From the NCBI GenBank assembly GCA_904420015.1, contig CAJFTS010000019.1:1-64000 (forward strand): a DNA stretch of 64,000 bases, given 5' to 3'. Source of the DNA: an uncultured Clostridia bacterium. Its GTDB lineage: Bacteria; Bacillota; Clostridia; Oscillospirales; Acutalibacteraceae. A program made the position numbers and the translations under genes. Under the pieces are notes generated by a model. It saw only the letters and a list, made by a program, of their open reading frames with translations. It had not been told where the DNA came from and ran no database searches. Below are positions 41,633-51,189 of the stretch, in pieces; the first letter of the stretch is position 1; each line of letters starts with the position of its first letter.

Positions 41633-42868
41633 ATGAAAGGCAACGTCATTGTCGGGCAGTCGGGAGGACCGACCGCCGTCATCAATTCCAGCCTGGTCGG
41701 CGTTTACAAAACCGCAAAGGACCGAGGCGCCAAAAAAATATACGGCATGCTGCACGGGGTGCAGGGGCTGTTGGAGGAGAAGGTGGTCGATTTATCGGAG
41801 CATATTCGAAACGACCTGGATATTGAGCTTCTAAAGCGCACGCCGTCCTCCTACCTGGGCTCCTGCCGGTATAAATTGCCCAACATCGCCGATGGCGAGG
41901 AGACCTATAAAAAGATTTTCAGTATTCTAAAGAAGCTGGAAATTGAGTATTTCTTTTATATCGGCGGCAACGACTCGATGGATACCATCAAAAAGCTGTC
42001 TGATTACGCCATGATCCGCGGCATCGACATCCGGTTTATCGGCGTACCCAAAACCATCGACAACGACCTGGCCGCTACCGACCATACGCCCGGATACGGC
42101 AGCGCCGCCAAATACATCAGCTCCATCCTCAAGGAGGTGATCCGCGACGGCCTGGTGTACGATCAAAAGAACGTCACCATTGTGGAGATCATGGGCCGTA
42201 ACGCCGGCTGGCTGGCCGGGGCCGCCGCCCTTGCCCGCTGTGAGGACTGCGAAGGCCCCGACATGATCTTCCTGCCGGAGATTGACTTCGACATCGATTG
42301 CTTCATTGAACGGGTGGACAAGATCCAACGGGAGAAGGAGTCGGTGGTCATCGCCCTGTCGGAGGGGATCAAGCTGCCGGACGGCCGCTATGTCTGTGAG
42401 CTGACCGATTATGCCCAGTATGTGGACGCCTTTGGCCATAAGCTGCTGGCAGGTACCGCCCGTTTCCTTGCGAACAAAGCGGCGAAGGAAATCGGCTGCA
42501 AAACCCGCGCCATTGAGTTTAGCACTCTTCAGCGGTGTGCCTCCCACATCGTCTCCCGGGTGGATATTACCGAAGCCTTCCAGGTGGGAGGGGCGGCAGT
42601 CAAAGCCGCCTTTGAAGGGGAAAGCGGGAAGATGATTACTCTCAAGCGCTTGTCGAATGATCCCTATCAATGCACCACCGATATTTACGACGTACATAAA
42701 ATCGCCAATGTGGAGAAGCTGGTCCCACGGGAATGGATCAACGAGGACGGTACCTACGTCACGTCGGATTTTATCAACTATGTGCGGCCTCTCATCCAGG
42801 CGGAGCTGACCCCCATCATGGTGGACGGCCTGCCCCGGCATCTGTATTATAAGGAAAAAATGAAATAG
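41633..42868 (+). CDS. pfp: Pyrophosphate-dependent 6-phosphofructokinase
   Basis: The 411-residue cytosolic enzyme interconverts fructose 6-phosphate and fructose 1,6-bisphosphate. Two signature positions point to pyrophosphate as donor: GGNDS (111-115), with Asp where ATP enzymes have Gly, and PKTIDND (139-145), with Lys where ATP enzymes have Gly. The fructose-phosphate site MGRNAGWLA follows at about 188. PPi enzymes work reversibly. With the PPi pump HppA at 15696 and class II aldolase at 57705, the window holds much of a PPi-linked glycolysis. ATG 41633 has AGGAGGCGGAACGT upstream. It is monocistronic. Confidence 0.94.
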   Translation: MKGNVIVGQSGGPTAVINSSLVGVYKTAKDRGAKKIYGMLHGVQGLLEEKVVDLSEHIRNDLDIELLKRTPSSYLGSCRYKLPNIADGEETYKKIFSILKKLEIEYFFYIGGNDSMDTIKKLSDYAMIRGIDIRFIGVPKTIDNDLAATDHTPGYGSAAKYISSILKEVIRDGLVYDQKNVTIVEIMGRNAGWLAGAAALARCEDCEGPDMIFLPEIDFDIDCFIERVDKIQREKESVVIALSEGIKLPDGRYVCELTDYAQYVDAFGHKLLAGTARFLANKAAKEIGCKTRAIEFSTLQRCASHIVSRVDITEAFQVGGAAVKAAFEGESGKMITLKRLSNDPYQCTTDIYDVHKIANVEKLVPREWINEDGTYVTSDFINYVRPLIQAELTPIMVDGLPRHLYYKEKMK

Positions 42869-42883
42869 AGTGGTGAGACGAAA

Positions 42884-43007
42884 AGCCCCGCGGCTAAGGG
42901 AAGCCTGTGTTTGCCCTTCTTTTGAAAGGCAATCCGAAAGGCGCTCGGCCACCTTGCGGATGTTCCGCCTGGTGCCGTTCCCATCTGCCGCGGGGCTTTT
43001 CTTTTTT
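42884..43007. terminator. Long bidirectional terminator structure between pfp and the glucan synthase gene
   Basis: AAAAGCCCCGCGG (from 42884) pairs with CCGCGGGGCTTTT (to ~43002) across ~95 nt that can fold into further hairpins; T-runs on both flanks suit two convergent genes. Confidence 0.65.
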
Positions 43008-43010
43008 CGG

Positions 43011-46000
43011 TTACTCGGCCGGTTCCTGGGTTACCACGCCGTTTTGGTAGGAAAATTTCGTTTGATTCAGCGTGACCTGCGCCTCAAATCCATCCCATCC
43101 CTCCGGCAGCCGGGGTGAAAATTCTACCCGGTCCCCGCGGATGCGGATGCCCAGCAGTTCCTCCACCAGGATTTTGTAGTACCATGCCGCCGCCCCGGTA
43201 TATTGGCTCCAGCCGCCCCGGCCTTCCGCACCCTCGTGGGCGTAGACATCCGCCGCCATGGCATAGGGCTCGGTCTGGTAGGCCTTTGCCGTCTCCTCGC
43301 TGCGGTATTTGTTGACCGGGCTGAGGATTTCCAGCAGCCGGTATCCCTCTGGAATCCGTCCCTGCCGAAGCATCGCCATCGTCAGCCAGCAGGCGCCGTG
43401 GGTATACTGCCCGCCGTTTTCCCGAAGCCCCGCCGGATATGCCTTGACGTATCCCGGGTTTTTAGCGGATTGATCGAAAGGCGGGTAGAACAGCCGGATA
43501 AACCGCCCCTTCTCGTCCACCAGCAGCCGCATGCACGCGTCGAGCGCCTTGTTGCGCCTCTCCTCGTCCGGCATCCCGCATAGGACGGAAAAGGATTGCG
43601 GCAGGCTGTCCAGCCTGCATTCCTCCGACTCCCGGCTTCCCATGGGGGTCCCGTCGTCGTAGAAGGCCCGCAGATACCATTCTCCGTCCCACGCGGCTGC
43701 ATCCAGTGCTTCCTTCAGCCTCGCCGCTTCCGTTCGGTAGCGGGCCGCCCGGTCGGCGTCTTTCCGGCCCTCGCAAACCGGAGCAAACCGCTCCAGCACC
43801 ATAACCAGGAACATGCCCAGCCATACGCTTTCGCCCTGGCCCTTTGCTCCCACTAAATTGTATCCGTCGTTCCAGTCGCCGCCTCCCATTTTCGGCAGCC
43901 CATGGCTTCCCCACTGCATAGCCCGCTCAATGGCGCTGACCGCATGGTTGTAAAGGTCGCCGCTGACCAAGGATTGGGTCGGCTCAAAATACCGTTCCTG
44001 CTCCTCTTCTCCCAGCTCCGCTCCGGCCAGATAGGGAACCTGTACCTCTAAAATCCCCAGGTCCTCCGTTACCGTCAGATACTCGCTGAGCACAAAAGGC
44101 AGCCACAGCAGATCGTCGGAATACCGGGTACGCACCCCATGTATCCGGCCTCCGGCCTTCGGCAGCTGGTGCCACCAATGGAGCACGTCCCCCTCTTCAA
44201 ACTGATGGGCCGCCGCCCGGATTAGATGAATCCGCGCCAAGTCGGGCCGGTTGAGCATGATCCCCAGACAGTCCTGCAGCTGATCCCGGAATCCCCATGC
44301 GCCGCCGCATTGGTAAAACCCGGTGCGCCCGAAAAAGCGGGAAGAGAGGATTTGATGGGGCAGCCATCGGTTGACCAGCTGGTTGATCCCTTCATTCGGT
44401 GTTTTGACCTGGATGCGTACCTTCGGCGGCGCAAAGTGCAGCCGGGAGAAGGCGATTTCCTTTGCCGCCTCTTCTCGGGCGCCCCACGATAGGATGAAGC
44501 GGACCGATTCCCGCCGCCTGGGCGGCAGCTTGCGCGCAACGATGACCGCGCCGCAGGGGTCCGGCACCGGCGCGAGCACCCGCTCATTCCATCGTCCCGC
44601 CAAGAAGGCGCCCCGGTCGCAGGTGCATTCCTCCGCCCCGCCCTCGCTTGTCAGGGACATGGTGCCGGGTACCGCGCTGTTGAAGGGGTTGCGCAGCGTC
44701 AGGATCCCCTTTTCCCATCTGGCCGCCAGCTGCCGTGCCGAGGTGCGGTTGACGCCCAGGATGGGTTCGGTGTAATAGGCCGCCTGTACATTTGCTTCCT
44801 CCGCGCCGGTGTTTTCCATCTCTAACGTCACCTCCTTGACGCATCCCTGTTCCGGGACCCGCACCCGCACGGTGGTGCGGATTTTCCCTGCCGTTCCCTC
44901 GTAAACAGCCTCGCAGGGGGAAAAGTGTGCCCGGCTCCCGTTGACGCAGTCGTAAATATGCCCGTCCAGCCGCAGCAGCACCATTTCCCCCTGATTGTCG
45001 GTACGGGTGTCGTTGTACCAAGGGGTCAGCTTGTTCTCCCTGGCGTTTATCGCCCAGGAGAAGCCCAGCGCCCGGTCGGACAGACAGGTACCGAAGGCGG
45101 GATTGGCGAGGATGAGGACCCAAGGCAGGGCCGGCGCATTCTTCACCGTAAAGCCCTCCTTCGTAAAGGCCCCTCCCGCTAACGGCAAAACCTCCGCCAC
45201 TCCATTTTCGTAAGGGGTAACCGGAGTCAGAACCGCCGGCAGGAATTGGGGCACCGGCGCCTCCTCCCGGATCATGGATTTCGGCGCGATGTGGCAGGCC
45301 GCCGCCTTGAGCAGCGTGATCAGCTCCTCTCCAAACCGCATTCGATCCACCGGATGGATCCCGCCGTTTGCATGAAGCAGCGGTTCCGCCTCTTCCGCCT
45401 TGACCGCCTCCTTGATGGCGCCCAGCACCGGCTGTGCATAGTCGCCCCCTTCCTCAAAGAGAACCGCCAAATCCATGGGAATGCCCGCCCGGTGCAGGCA
45501 GCCCAGCAGCCGCACATAGGGCTGTAGCCGCGCCGCGTCCGCCGCCTGATCCAGCTCCACCAACACAATCGGGTTGTCTCCGGAGATCCCCGTGCTCCAA
45601 AGGGCCGGAATCCCCAGCCGGTTGTGCCGCTGGGCTTCCAGGATCGCCGGGCTGTCCCGCAGGGGAAAGAAGAGCTTGGGAAGGATGGTCTGGCCTAAGC
45701 GCGCTTCCATGCCGCTGCCGGAAAGGGGGGAGACCGCCGCCTTCTGGGGGGCCAGCGGTCCTTCCCGCCGCACCTGGGCAAACCGCTCCAGGGCTTCCTC
45801 GCCGGTGCCCGCCGCGCATAGGCACAGCGTGACCGCCTTCTGTCCCTTGGGAGGAAGCTCCAGCTTGCATTTTAAGCATAAGGCGGGGTCGGGGACCCCT
45901 TTCCCTTTTTTCAGCCCCCGGTCAAATCCCTGTGCCAGGGAAAAGATCCCTTCCGGCCTTGTCAGAATCCGCTCCCGGCTGCAATCATAGGAAAACGAAA

Positions 46001-49000
46001 CGTCCTCTAAAATACCCGCCGCCAGACAGACCCCCGCCTGGTTTCCCCGCTGTTTGCGGGAAAAAAGGAGCACGCCGTTCCCCTCGTCGTGTTCGCTTTG
46101 TACAAAGATGCGGGAAAAAGCGGGATGCGCCAAATCATCCGCATCTCTGGCCAGGGAAGGCTCCAGATAAACGAGCAGCTCCACGCTTTTGCGGGAAGCG
46201 CCGTGGTTTTTGATCTGAAACAAACGCTGCTCGCACGCCATGCGGGGATGGAGCGCCGCCATCATTCCAGCCTCCACCTCGCCCTTTTTCGCATAGAATG
46301 CCGCGTAGGAAGGGGCGAATTCGACCCGGTGCTGCGCCTTACCCCGGTAGCTGGGCGCCCTTGTCACCGAGAAAACGTCGTTTCCCGCCTTGACAAAGGC
46401 GAAAATGCCCAGCGGCCGGCGCAGCAGGTCATAGGAGCGCCTGGTCAGATCCAGCCCCCGGTATTTGGAGACCGAAACGCCCCCGTCGGTGATGGCCAGC
46501 GTCCATTCCCCGTTTTGCAGCAGCTGCATGCGGGGGGAAGCAGGGTTGATCTGTTGGAATTCCTCCGTCGTCCCAGCCGTCCTTCCCGGCTTTTCCGGGA
46601 CTTCCCTGCGGTCGATGTCCTCAAATACCACCGCCCCCGACGGGATTTTTTCTTCCAGTAATTCTCTCGCCGCGTCCATGTGATTGTCCTTGAGAAACCT
46701 CCTTTGGAAAATGTCGTTTTTGAGCAGGTTCGCCACCGCCACCAGGCTCATCCCCACATGATGCGCCATGTAGCTGCGCACAACGGCAAAGGGCGCATGG
46801 CCCACCCGCTTTTTGGTGAAATCCACCGCCTCAAAAAAGCCGCACCGTCCCCGCACTCCCAGCCGGGAAAGCCGCTTGAGGTTTTGCATGGAGACCACCG
46901 GTTCAAAGGGAAGGGTCAGGAAGGAGGAGTAGGGGGAAATTACCAGCTCCGCATCCAGCCCCCGCTTGAGTCCCAGCTTCTGTACCCCGTGCGCCTTGTA
47001 TTGGTAGTTGAGCTGGGCGTCAAAGGCGTAAAACCCGCTTTCGGAAATGCCCCAGGGCACCTCCTTTCCCCGCACGCACCTGCGCTGGCAGGCCACGCAA
47101 AACCGCAGCGCCTCAAACCCCAGCGATCCCTCCGGCGACGGCAGCAGCAGATGGGGCATAAAATATTCAAACATCGTCCCCGTCCAGCTGACCGGCCCCG
47201 TGTACCCGCCGCTGCGGGCCAGCGTCCGCCCCAGCGCGCCCCAGTGCTTTTTCGGCACCTGCCTGGACGCCACCGCAAAATAGCTGGTCATCCGCGCCTC
47301 GCTCATGAGCAGGTCGTAATAGGAGGAAGTCAGCTCTCCAGCCTGTAGGTCGTATCCAATGTGAAACAGCTTGCGCCGCGGGTTATACATGGGAGAGAGG
47401 TCGGTTTCCTCAATGATCCGCCCGAGCCGTCCGGCAATCTCCCGGATCCGTCCTTCCTCGTTGGCATATTCCAAAAGCCCTTCCTTTGCCGCCACCGCGC
47501 AGCAGGCGAAGTTGCCCGAATCCACCGTGGAAACGTACCGCGGCGCCATCGGCCGCAGGGTTTTCGTATCGTACCAGTTGAGCAGGTTCCCGTTCCATTT
47601 TTCCAGCCGCTCGATGGAGGACACAATCCGCTCCATCCGCACCGCCAGCTCTTCGCTCTCCATCAGTCCGAAGTCCCGCGCCGCCACCGTGCACAAAAGC
47701 AGAAAACCAATGTTGGTCGGGGAGGTCCGGTGCGCCACCGCCGCCACCGGCGCCTCCTGGCAGTTGTCGGGGGGCAGATAGTTGTCCTCCGGCCCGCACA
47801 GCTCGTCGTAATACCGCCACATAGCGGCCGCCCAGGAATGCAGCCTTTCCCGGTCCTTGAAGGACAGGGGGCTGCCCACCGGCTTTGCGCTGCGGGAGGT
47901 CAACAGGCACAGCGGGAACAGAAAAAGGAAAGCAAGCCCCGCCAGCTTGGTAAGACCCTCTCCGGCGAAGAGCAGCAGCCCCAGCCCAATCAGCTCGCAA
48001 AGCCAGGTTTGTTTCACCGCGCTCCCGAAGTCGTTTCCATGCTCCGCATCCGCCGCCGTCACCCAGTCGAGCAGCCCTCTCTTGGATACCCAAAGCCGCC
48101 AAAGGGCCCGGCTGATGGCGGACAAGGAAAGCAGCGCGTTCTTTGGCAGCATGACAAACTGAAAAACCGCCTGGGCCAGCGCGTGCATGGCCTGGGGCAT
48201 CGCTTTGGAATAGTACTTGCGCGACAGCATGGAAAGCCCGCCGTGAATCAGCCCCGTAATGAGGCCGAACAGCCCGCCGCCCACACAGGAGAGGATGCCG
48301 GCTCCCGCCAGAACGGCCGCCGTATCCCCCAGAAAGAAAGCGGACGTCAGGATACAGGCCAGCGCAATCACCGGCGTAGCGCTTCGCCGCAGGTTGTCGA
48401 ACAGCTTATAGCGGGATAGCCCGTCGAGCGGGTTTTTTCTCCCGTTTGTCATCGTGTAGCCCTTATTCAGCCATACGATGTTTTGCCAGTCCCCCCGAAT
48501 CCATCGTCCCAGCCGCGCCATCCAGGGGAGCATGGCCGACGGGCATCCGTCGGTCATCTCCACATCGGACAAAAACGCCGTGCGCAAAAAGCCGCTCTCC
48601 AAAATGTCGTGGCTGAGTACCTGGTTTTCCGGTATGGGGGTGTTGAGCAGCGTGTAAAAGGCCTTTACGTCGATGAGGCCCTTGCCCGCGAAGATCCCTT
48701 CTCCAAAGAGATCCTGGTATAAATCCCCTACCGCCGTGTTGTAGGCGGTGACGCCGCCTAAGCCCGCCATAATCCGGGAAAACGGGGTCTTTGCCGAGGA
48801 GAGAAGGTCGGTCTCCATCCTCGGCGCTAAAATTCCATATCCCGCCGTCACCCGTCCGTCCTCTTCCCGGTAAACCGGCCGGTTGAGGGGATGCAGCGCA
48901 CAGGCCGCCAGCTCGGATACCGTGTTCATCAGCGGCTCTGTATCCGCATCCAGCGCCAGAATGTAACGGATGGAGGTAAGGGCCTCCAGGTTCCCTTCGC

Positions 49001-50366
49001 TGGCCAGCAGCTTTTGTCTTTCCCCAGACGCCAGCCGGCACAGCTGGGTAATGGCCCCCCGCTTTCGCTCCCATCCGCTGTACGCCCGCTGGGTCTTGCT
49101 GTATACCCGCGGCCGTACCAGCAGCAGAAAACGGTCGCCGTATTCCCGGTTTAAATCCCGTACAATCCGCTTCGCCGCCGATATGGCGGACAAATCCTCC
49201 GGCAGCGACGGCGTGTCCGCCTGCTTGAGATCGGCCAGCACGCAGTATAGGATGTTTTCCCCGCCGTTTGTAAAGCAAAGCCGGGTCAGCCTCCGGCGCA
49301 AGGGCTGCGCCTTTTCCGCCGTGGACAGCAGTGTGGAAATGACCACCGCCGTCCGCCCTTCCTCCGGCACGCCCTCCGGCAGCGCCATCCGCGGCAGGAC
49401 GGCGGGCGGGATCCCCTTGAGCGCGAAAAAGTCCACCGCCGGCTTGACCGCCTCCCATAGGGGGAAGAAGAGGAGCGGGATGCTCCAATACGCCCCGCAG
49501 AAAACCCCTGCCAGTACCGAAAGGGCCGCCGCCAGCGCCGCGTTGATAGCCAGGGCCGCAATTCCCCTTCTGCGCCGCCTGCGTACCGTTTCCTTCTCTT
49601 CCAGGATCCAGTACCCAATGTGCCGCTGCCGTTCCTGCGTGGCCGTCCGCGCCGCGTCCAGCGCCTCCTTCGCCACCTTGATTTCCGAAACCCGCCGCCG
49701 TATGGCCAGATCGCTGATTTTTCCCCGGTATAACGCGCGGGATTCCTCCGCCATCTGCGGATAGGTCCCCGTCGGGTCCTGCCTTAGGATTTCCTCCACC
49801 GGGCTAAACGGCTCGGTCAGCAGCCCGAAATCCAGGTTCGGGAGGTTTTGCAGCGCCCCTACCGCAGCCCCCATCCGCAGCGCCGCCGCTGCGTCCCGTT
49901 TGCCCGCGCAGCATCCCGCCGCCTGGTGCAGCAGCGCCGCCTTGAGCATCGGCTCGATGAAATCCAGCTCGCAGCCCTCCAAGGGCCGTACCTTTCCCGC
50001 CTGGGTCAGGATCTGGGTCAGCGTCTCTTCGGTAAATCCGCCTGTCCTTCCACATAGCACCTCGCACAGCCGGTAGACCGCCCACATCCGGTCCTCCCGC
50101 CGCACCGGAAGGGGCCGCGCCGTTTTCATCAGCCGCAGGAGGGCCCGTCCTTCCCGCTCCAGCAGATAGAAGTTGTCGCACAGCCATTCTGCCACCCCAT
50201 GCCGGTCGTCAGTCTGCAGCTCCCGGCGGTAATGCCGCCGCAGGATATCCAGGTCGCCCTCCACCTGCCGCCGGATGGCCGGCGCCCTGCGATAGGTCAG
50301 CTCTCCGGGCTTTCCGATATATTCAGCCAGGCTTTGGCTAAGAGGGCTTTTGTGTGTTGCAGCCAT
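43011..50366 (-). CDS. Cyclic beta-1,2-glucan synthase-like giant membrane enzyme (NdvB/Cgs-like)
   Basis: The 2,451-residue protein follows the NdvB order. Residues ~1-420 are a helical N-terminal region with two membrane helices (IAALAINAALAAALSVLAGVF). Residues ~420-780 are a glycosyltransferase-84-like domain with YILALDADTEPL and QNVLSHDILESG-type motifs, followed by four to five more membrane helices. Residues ~1000-1300 are a glucoamylase-like domain (NIGFLLLC, YNPRRKLFHIGYDL, GTMFEYFMPHLLLPSPEGSLGFEA, WGISESGFYAFD). The C-terminal ~900 residues are a GH94 phosphorylase with QLQDCLGIMLNRPDL, GGDWNDGYNLVG and QYTHGACWL. Relatives make cyclic or linear beta-1,2-glucans, or work as phosphorylases. 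It is monocistronic, with ATG 50366 behind AGGATGGTAGGTTTTC. Confidence 0.9.
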   Translation of the reverse strand: MAATHKSPLSQSLAEYIGKPGELTYRRAPAIRRQVEGDLDILRRHYRRELQTDDRHGVAEWLCDNFYLLEREGRALLRLMKTARPLPVRREDRMWAVYRLCEVLCGRTGGFTEETLTQILTQAGKVRPLEGCELDFIEPMLKAALLHQAAGCCAGKRDAAAALRMGAAVGALQNLPNLDFGLLTEPFSPVEEILRQDPTGTYPQMAEESRALYRGKISDLAIRRRVSEIKVAKEALDAARTATQERQRHIGYWILEEKETVRRRRRRGIAALAINAALAAALSVLAGVFCGAYWSIPLLFFPLWEAVKPAVDFFALKGIPPAVLPRMALPEGVPEEGRTAVVISTLLSTAEKAQPLRRRLTRLCFTNGGENILYCVLADLKQADTPSLPEDLSAISAAKRIVRDLNREYGDRFLLLVRPRVYSKTQRAYSGWERKRGAITQLCRLASGERQKLLASEGNLEALTSIRYILALDADTEPLMNTVSELAACALHPLNRPVYREEDGRVTAGYGILAPRMETDLLSSAKTPFSRIMAGLGGVTAYNTAVGDLYQDLFGEGIFAGKGLIDVKAFYTLLNTPIPENQVLSHDILESGFLRTAFLSDVEMTDGCPSAMLPWMARLGRWIRGDWQNIVWLNKGYTMTNGRKNPLDGLSRYKLFDNLRRSATPVIALACILTSAFFLGDTAAVLAGAGILSCVGGGLFGLITGLIHGGLSMLSRKYYSKAMPQAMHALAQAVFQFVMLPKNALLSLSAISRALWRLWVSKRGLLDWVTAADAEHGNDFGSAVKQTWLCELIGLGLLLFAGEGLTKLAGLAFLFLFPLCLLTSRSAKPVGSPLSFKDRERLHSWAAAMWRYYDELCGPEDNYLPPDNCQEAPVAAVAHRTSPTNIGFLLLCTVAARDFGLMESEELAVRMERIVSSIERLEKWNGNLLNWYDTKTLRPMAPRYVSTVDSGNFACCAVAAKEGLLEYANEEGRIREIAGRLGRIIEETDLSPMYNPRRKLFHIGYDLQAGELTSSYYDLLMSEARMTSYFAVASRQVPKKHWGALGRTLARSGGYTGPVSWTGTMFEYFMPHLLLPSPEGSLGFEALRFCVACQRRCVRGKEVPWGISESGFYAFDAQLNYQYKAHGVQKLGLKRGLDAELVISPYSSFLTLPFEPVVSMQNLKRLSRLGVRGRCGFFEAVDFTKKRVGHAPFAVVRSYMAHHVGMSLVAVANLLKNDIFQRRFLKDNHMDAARELLEEKIPSGAVVFEDIDRREVPEKPGRTAGTTEEFQQINPASPRMQLLQNGEWTLAITDGGVSVSKYRGLDLTRRSYDLLRRPLGIFAFVKAGNDVFSVTRAPSYRGKAQHRVEFAPSYAAFYAKKGEVEAGMMAALHPRMACEQRLFQIKNHGASRKSVELLVYLEPSLARDADDLAHPAFSRIFVQSEHDEGNGVLLFSRKQRGNQAGVCLAAGILEDVSFSYDCSRERILTRPEGIFSLAQGFDRGLKKGKGVPDPALCLKCKLELPPKGQKAVTLCLCAAGTGEEALERFAQVRREGPLAPQKAAVSPLSGSGMEARLGQTILPKLFFPLRDSPAILEAQRHNRLGIPALWSTGISGDNPIVLVELDQAADAARLQPYVRLLGCLHRAGIPMDLAVLFEEGGDYAQPVLGAIKEAVKAEEAEPLLHANGGIHPVDRMRFGEELITLLKAAACHIAPKSMIREEAPVPQFLPAVLTPVTPYENGVAEVLPLAGGAFTKEGFTVKNAPALPWVLILANPAFGTCLSDRALGFSWAINARENKLTPWYNDTRTDNQGEMVLLRLDGHIYDCVNGSRAHFSPCEAVYEGTAGKIRTTVRVRVPEQGCVKEVTLEMENTGAEEANVQAAYYTEPILGVNRTSARQLAARWEKGILTLRNPFNSAVPGTMSLTSEGGAEECTCDRGAFLAGRWNERVLAPVPDPCGAVIVARKLPPRRRESVRFILSWGAREEAAKEIAFSRLHFAPPKVRIQVKTPNEGINQLVNRWLPHQILSSRFFGRTGFYQCGGAWGFRDQLQDCLGIMLNRPDLARIHLIRAAAHQFEEGDVLHWWHQLPKAGGRIHGVRTRYSDDLLWLPFVLSEYLTVTEDLGILEVQVPYLAGAELGEEEQERYFEPTQSLVSGDLYNHAVSAIERAMQWGSHGLPKMGGGDWNDGYNLVGAKGQGESVWLGMFLVMVLERFAPVCEGRKDADRAARYRTEAARLKEALDAAAWDGEWYLRAFYDDGTPMGSRESEECRLDSLPQSFSVLCGMPDEERRNKALDACMRLLVDEKGRFIRLFYPPFDQSAKNPGYVKAYPAGLRENGGQYTHGACWLTMAMLRQGRIPEGYRLLEILSPVNKYRSEETAKAYQTEPYAMAADVYAHEGAEGRGGWSQYTGAAAWYYKILVEELLGIRIRGDRVEFSPRLPEGWDGFEAQVTLNQTKFSYQNGVVTQEPAE

Positions 50367-50478
50367 GAAAACCTACCATCCTTACCTTTGAAAGTGCCGG
50401 GCGGATCTGCCGTGTGCCCAGCGTTCACAGGATATTGTTTCCATGGACAGCCAAAAAATACCCGGCAGTCAGCGGGAA

Positions 50479-50527
50479 GAGCAAGAATAAAAGGGACTGG
50501 AAAAACCAGTCCCTTTTATTCTTGCTC
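50479..50527. terminator. Terminator after the XRE regulator gene
   Basis: A 22-bp perfect stem (GAGCAAGAATAAAAGGGACT.. and complement) with a 4-nt loop. It overlaps the last codons of the regulator gene and separates it from the glucan synthase gene. Confidence 0.85.
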
Positions 50528-50854
50528 TTTAAAAAAGGATACGTTGGTGAGTATAAACTCCAAAAATCGTTTCCGATTCTCTTCCGGTAAGGTATCCACC
50601 GCCGATTGGATATCCTCGGACAAATAGGTGGTGACTGCTTGCAAGTCGTAGCCTAATAATGCATCCGTTCCCGTACCCAAGGCGTTGGCAATATTGACGA
50701 TGGTTTCTAAGCTGGGTATACTTTGCCCCCGCTCAATCAGCCCCATAAAACTGTCGGATATTTCGACCTTTTCTGCCAATTTTTCAATTGTAAGATTTCG
50801 CTTTTTTCGATATCTTCGAATATTCATACCCAATCGAAAATAATCCAATTCCAT
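50516..50854 (-). CDS. XRE-family helix-turn-helix regulator
   Basis: The 112-residue protein has a Cro/CI DNA-binding domain in residues ~6-62 (IRRYRKKRNLTIEKLAEKVEISDSFMGLIERGQSIPSLETIVNIANALG) and a C-terminal helical tail (DIQSAVDTLPEENRKRFLEFILTNVSFF), common in clostridial regulators of this size. The start is ATG 50854; earlier in-frame ATG/GTG codons at 50860-50866 are possible, and the ribosome site is weak. It is divergent from the small 57-residue gene at 50967, with a 112-bp AT-rich spacer that probably holds both promoters. Confidence 0.88.
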   Translation of the reverse strand: MELDYFRLGMNIRRYRKKRNLTIEKLAEKVEISDSFMGLIERGQSIPSLETIVNIANALGTGTDALLGYDLQAVTTYLSEDIQSAVDTLPEENRKRFLEFILTNVSFFKEQE

Positions 50855-50966
50855 CACCATCCACAATCACTATATGGGATTTAAGGAGATTGTTTTAGTA
50901 TCTATAAAAATTATTATTTACTATTAGAATTGTTTGATGTAAAATAAATTGCAGAGGTGATAGAAT

Positions 50967-51140
50967 ATGAAAAAAAGTTTTACCATTGAATTGGAAGATT
51001 GGGTTGCAGCCGTTTATGAGGAGGTAGCCGGCGCGTCCGAACGCACCACCGAGGAACTGCTCCGCGACGCTTGCCGCGTGGTTGCAGAGGATGTCCTAAA
51101 TCAAGAGCCGATACAGGAGATGGAGCAAAAAGAAGAGTAA
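50967..51140 (+). CDS. 57-residue protein, ribbon-helix-helix-like
   Basis: The gene starts at ATG 50967 with AGAGGTGAT about 6 nt upstream, ends at TAA 51138-51140, and reads MKKSFTIELEDWVAAVYEE onward. A beta strand followed by two helices (DWVAAVYEEVAGAS, TTEELLRDACRVVAEDVL) suggests a ribbon-helix-helix fold, as in small DNA-binding antitoxins, but I cannot name the family. No toxin-like gene is next to it; the ATPase gene downstream is convergent. Confidence 0.7.
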   Translation: MKKSFTIELEDWVAAVYEEVAGASERTTEELLRDACRVVAEDVLNQEPIQEMEQKEE

Positions 51141-51146
51141 GGATAA

Positions 51147-51181
51147 AAAAGCATCGGCCCCCTGGAGAACCAGAGGGCCGA
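51147..51181. terminator. Bidirectional terminator between the 57-residue gene and the ATPase gene
   Basis: CGGCCCCCTGG pairs with CCAGAGGGCCG over AGAA. The minus-strand reading runs into TTTTTT. Confidence 0.8.
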
Positions 51182-51189
51182 AACGCGCC

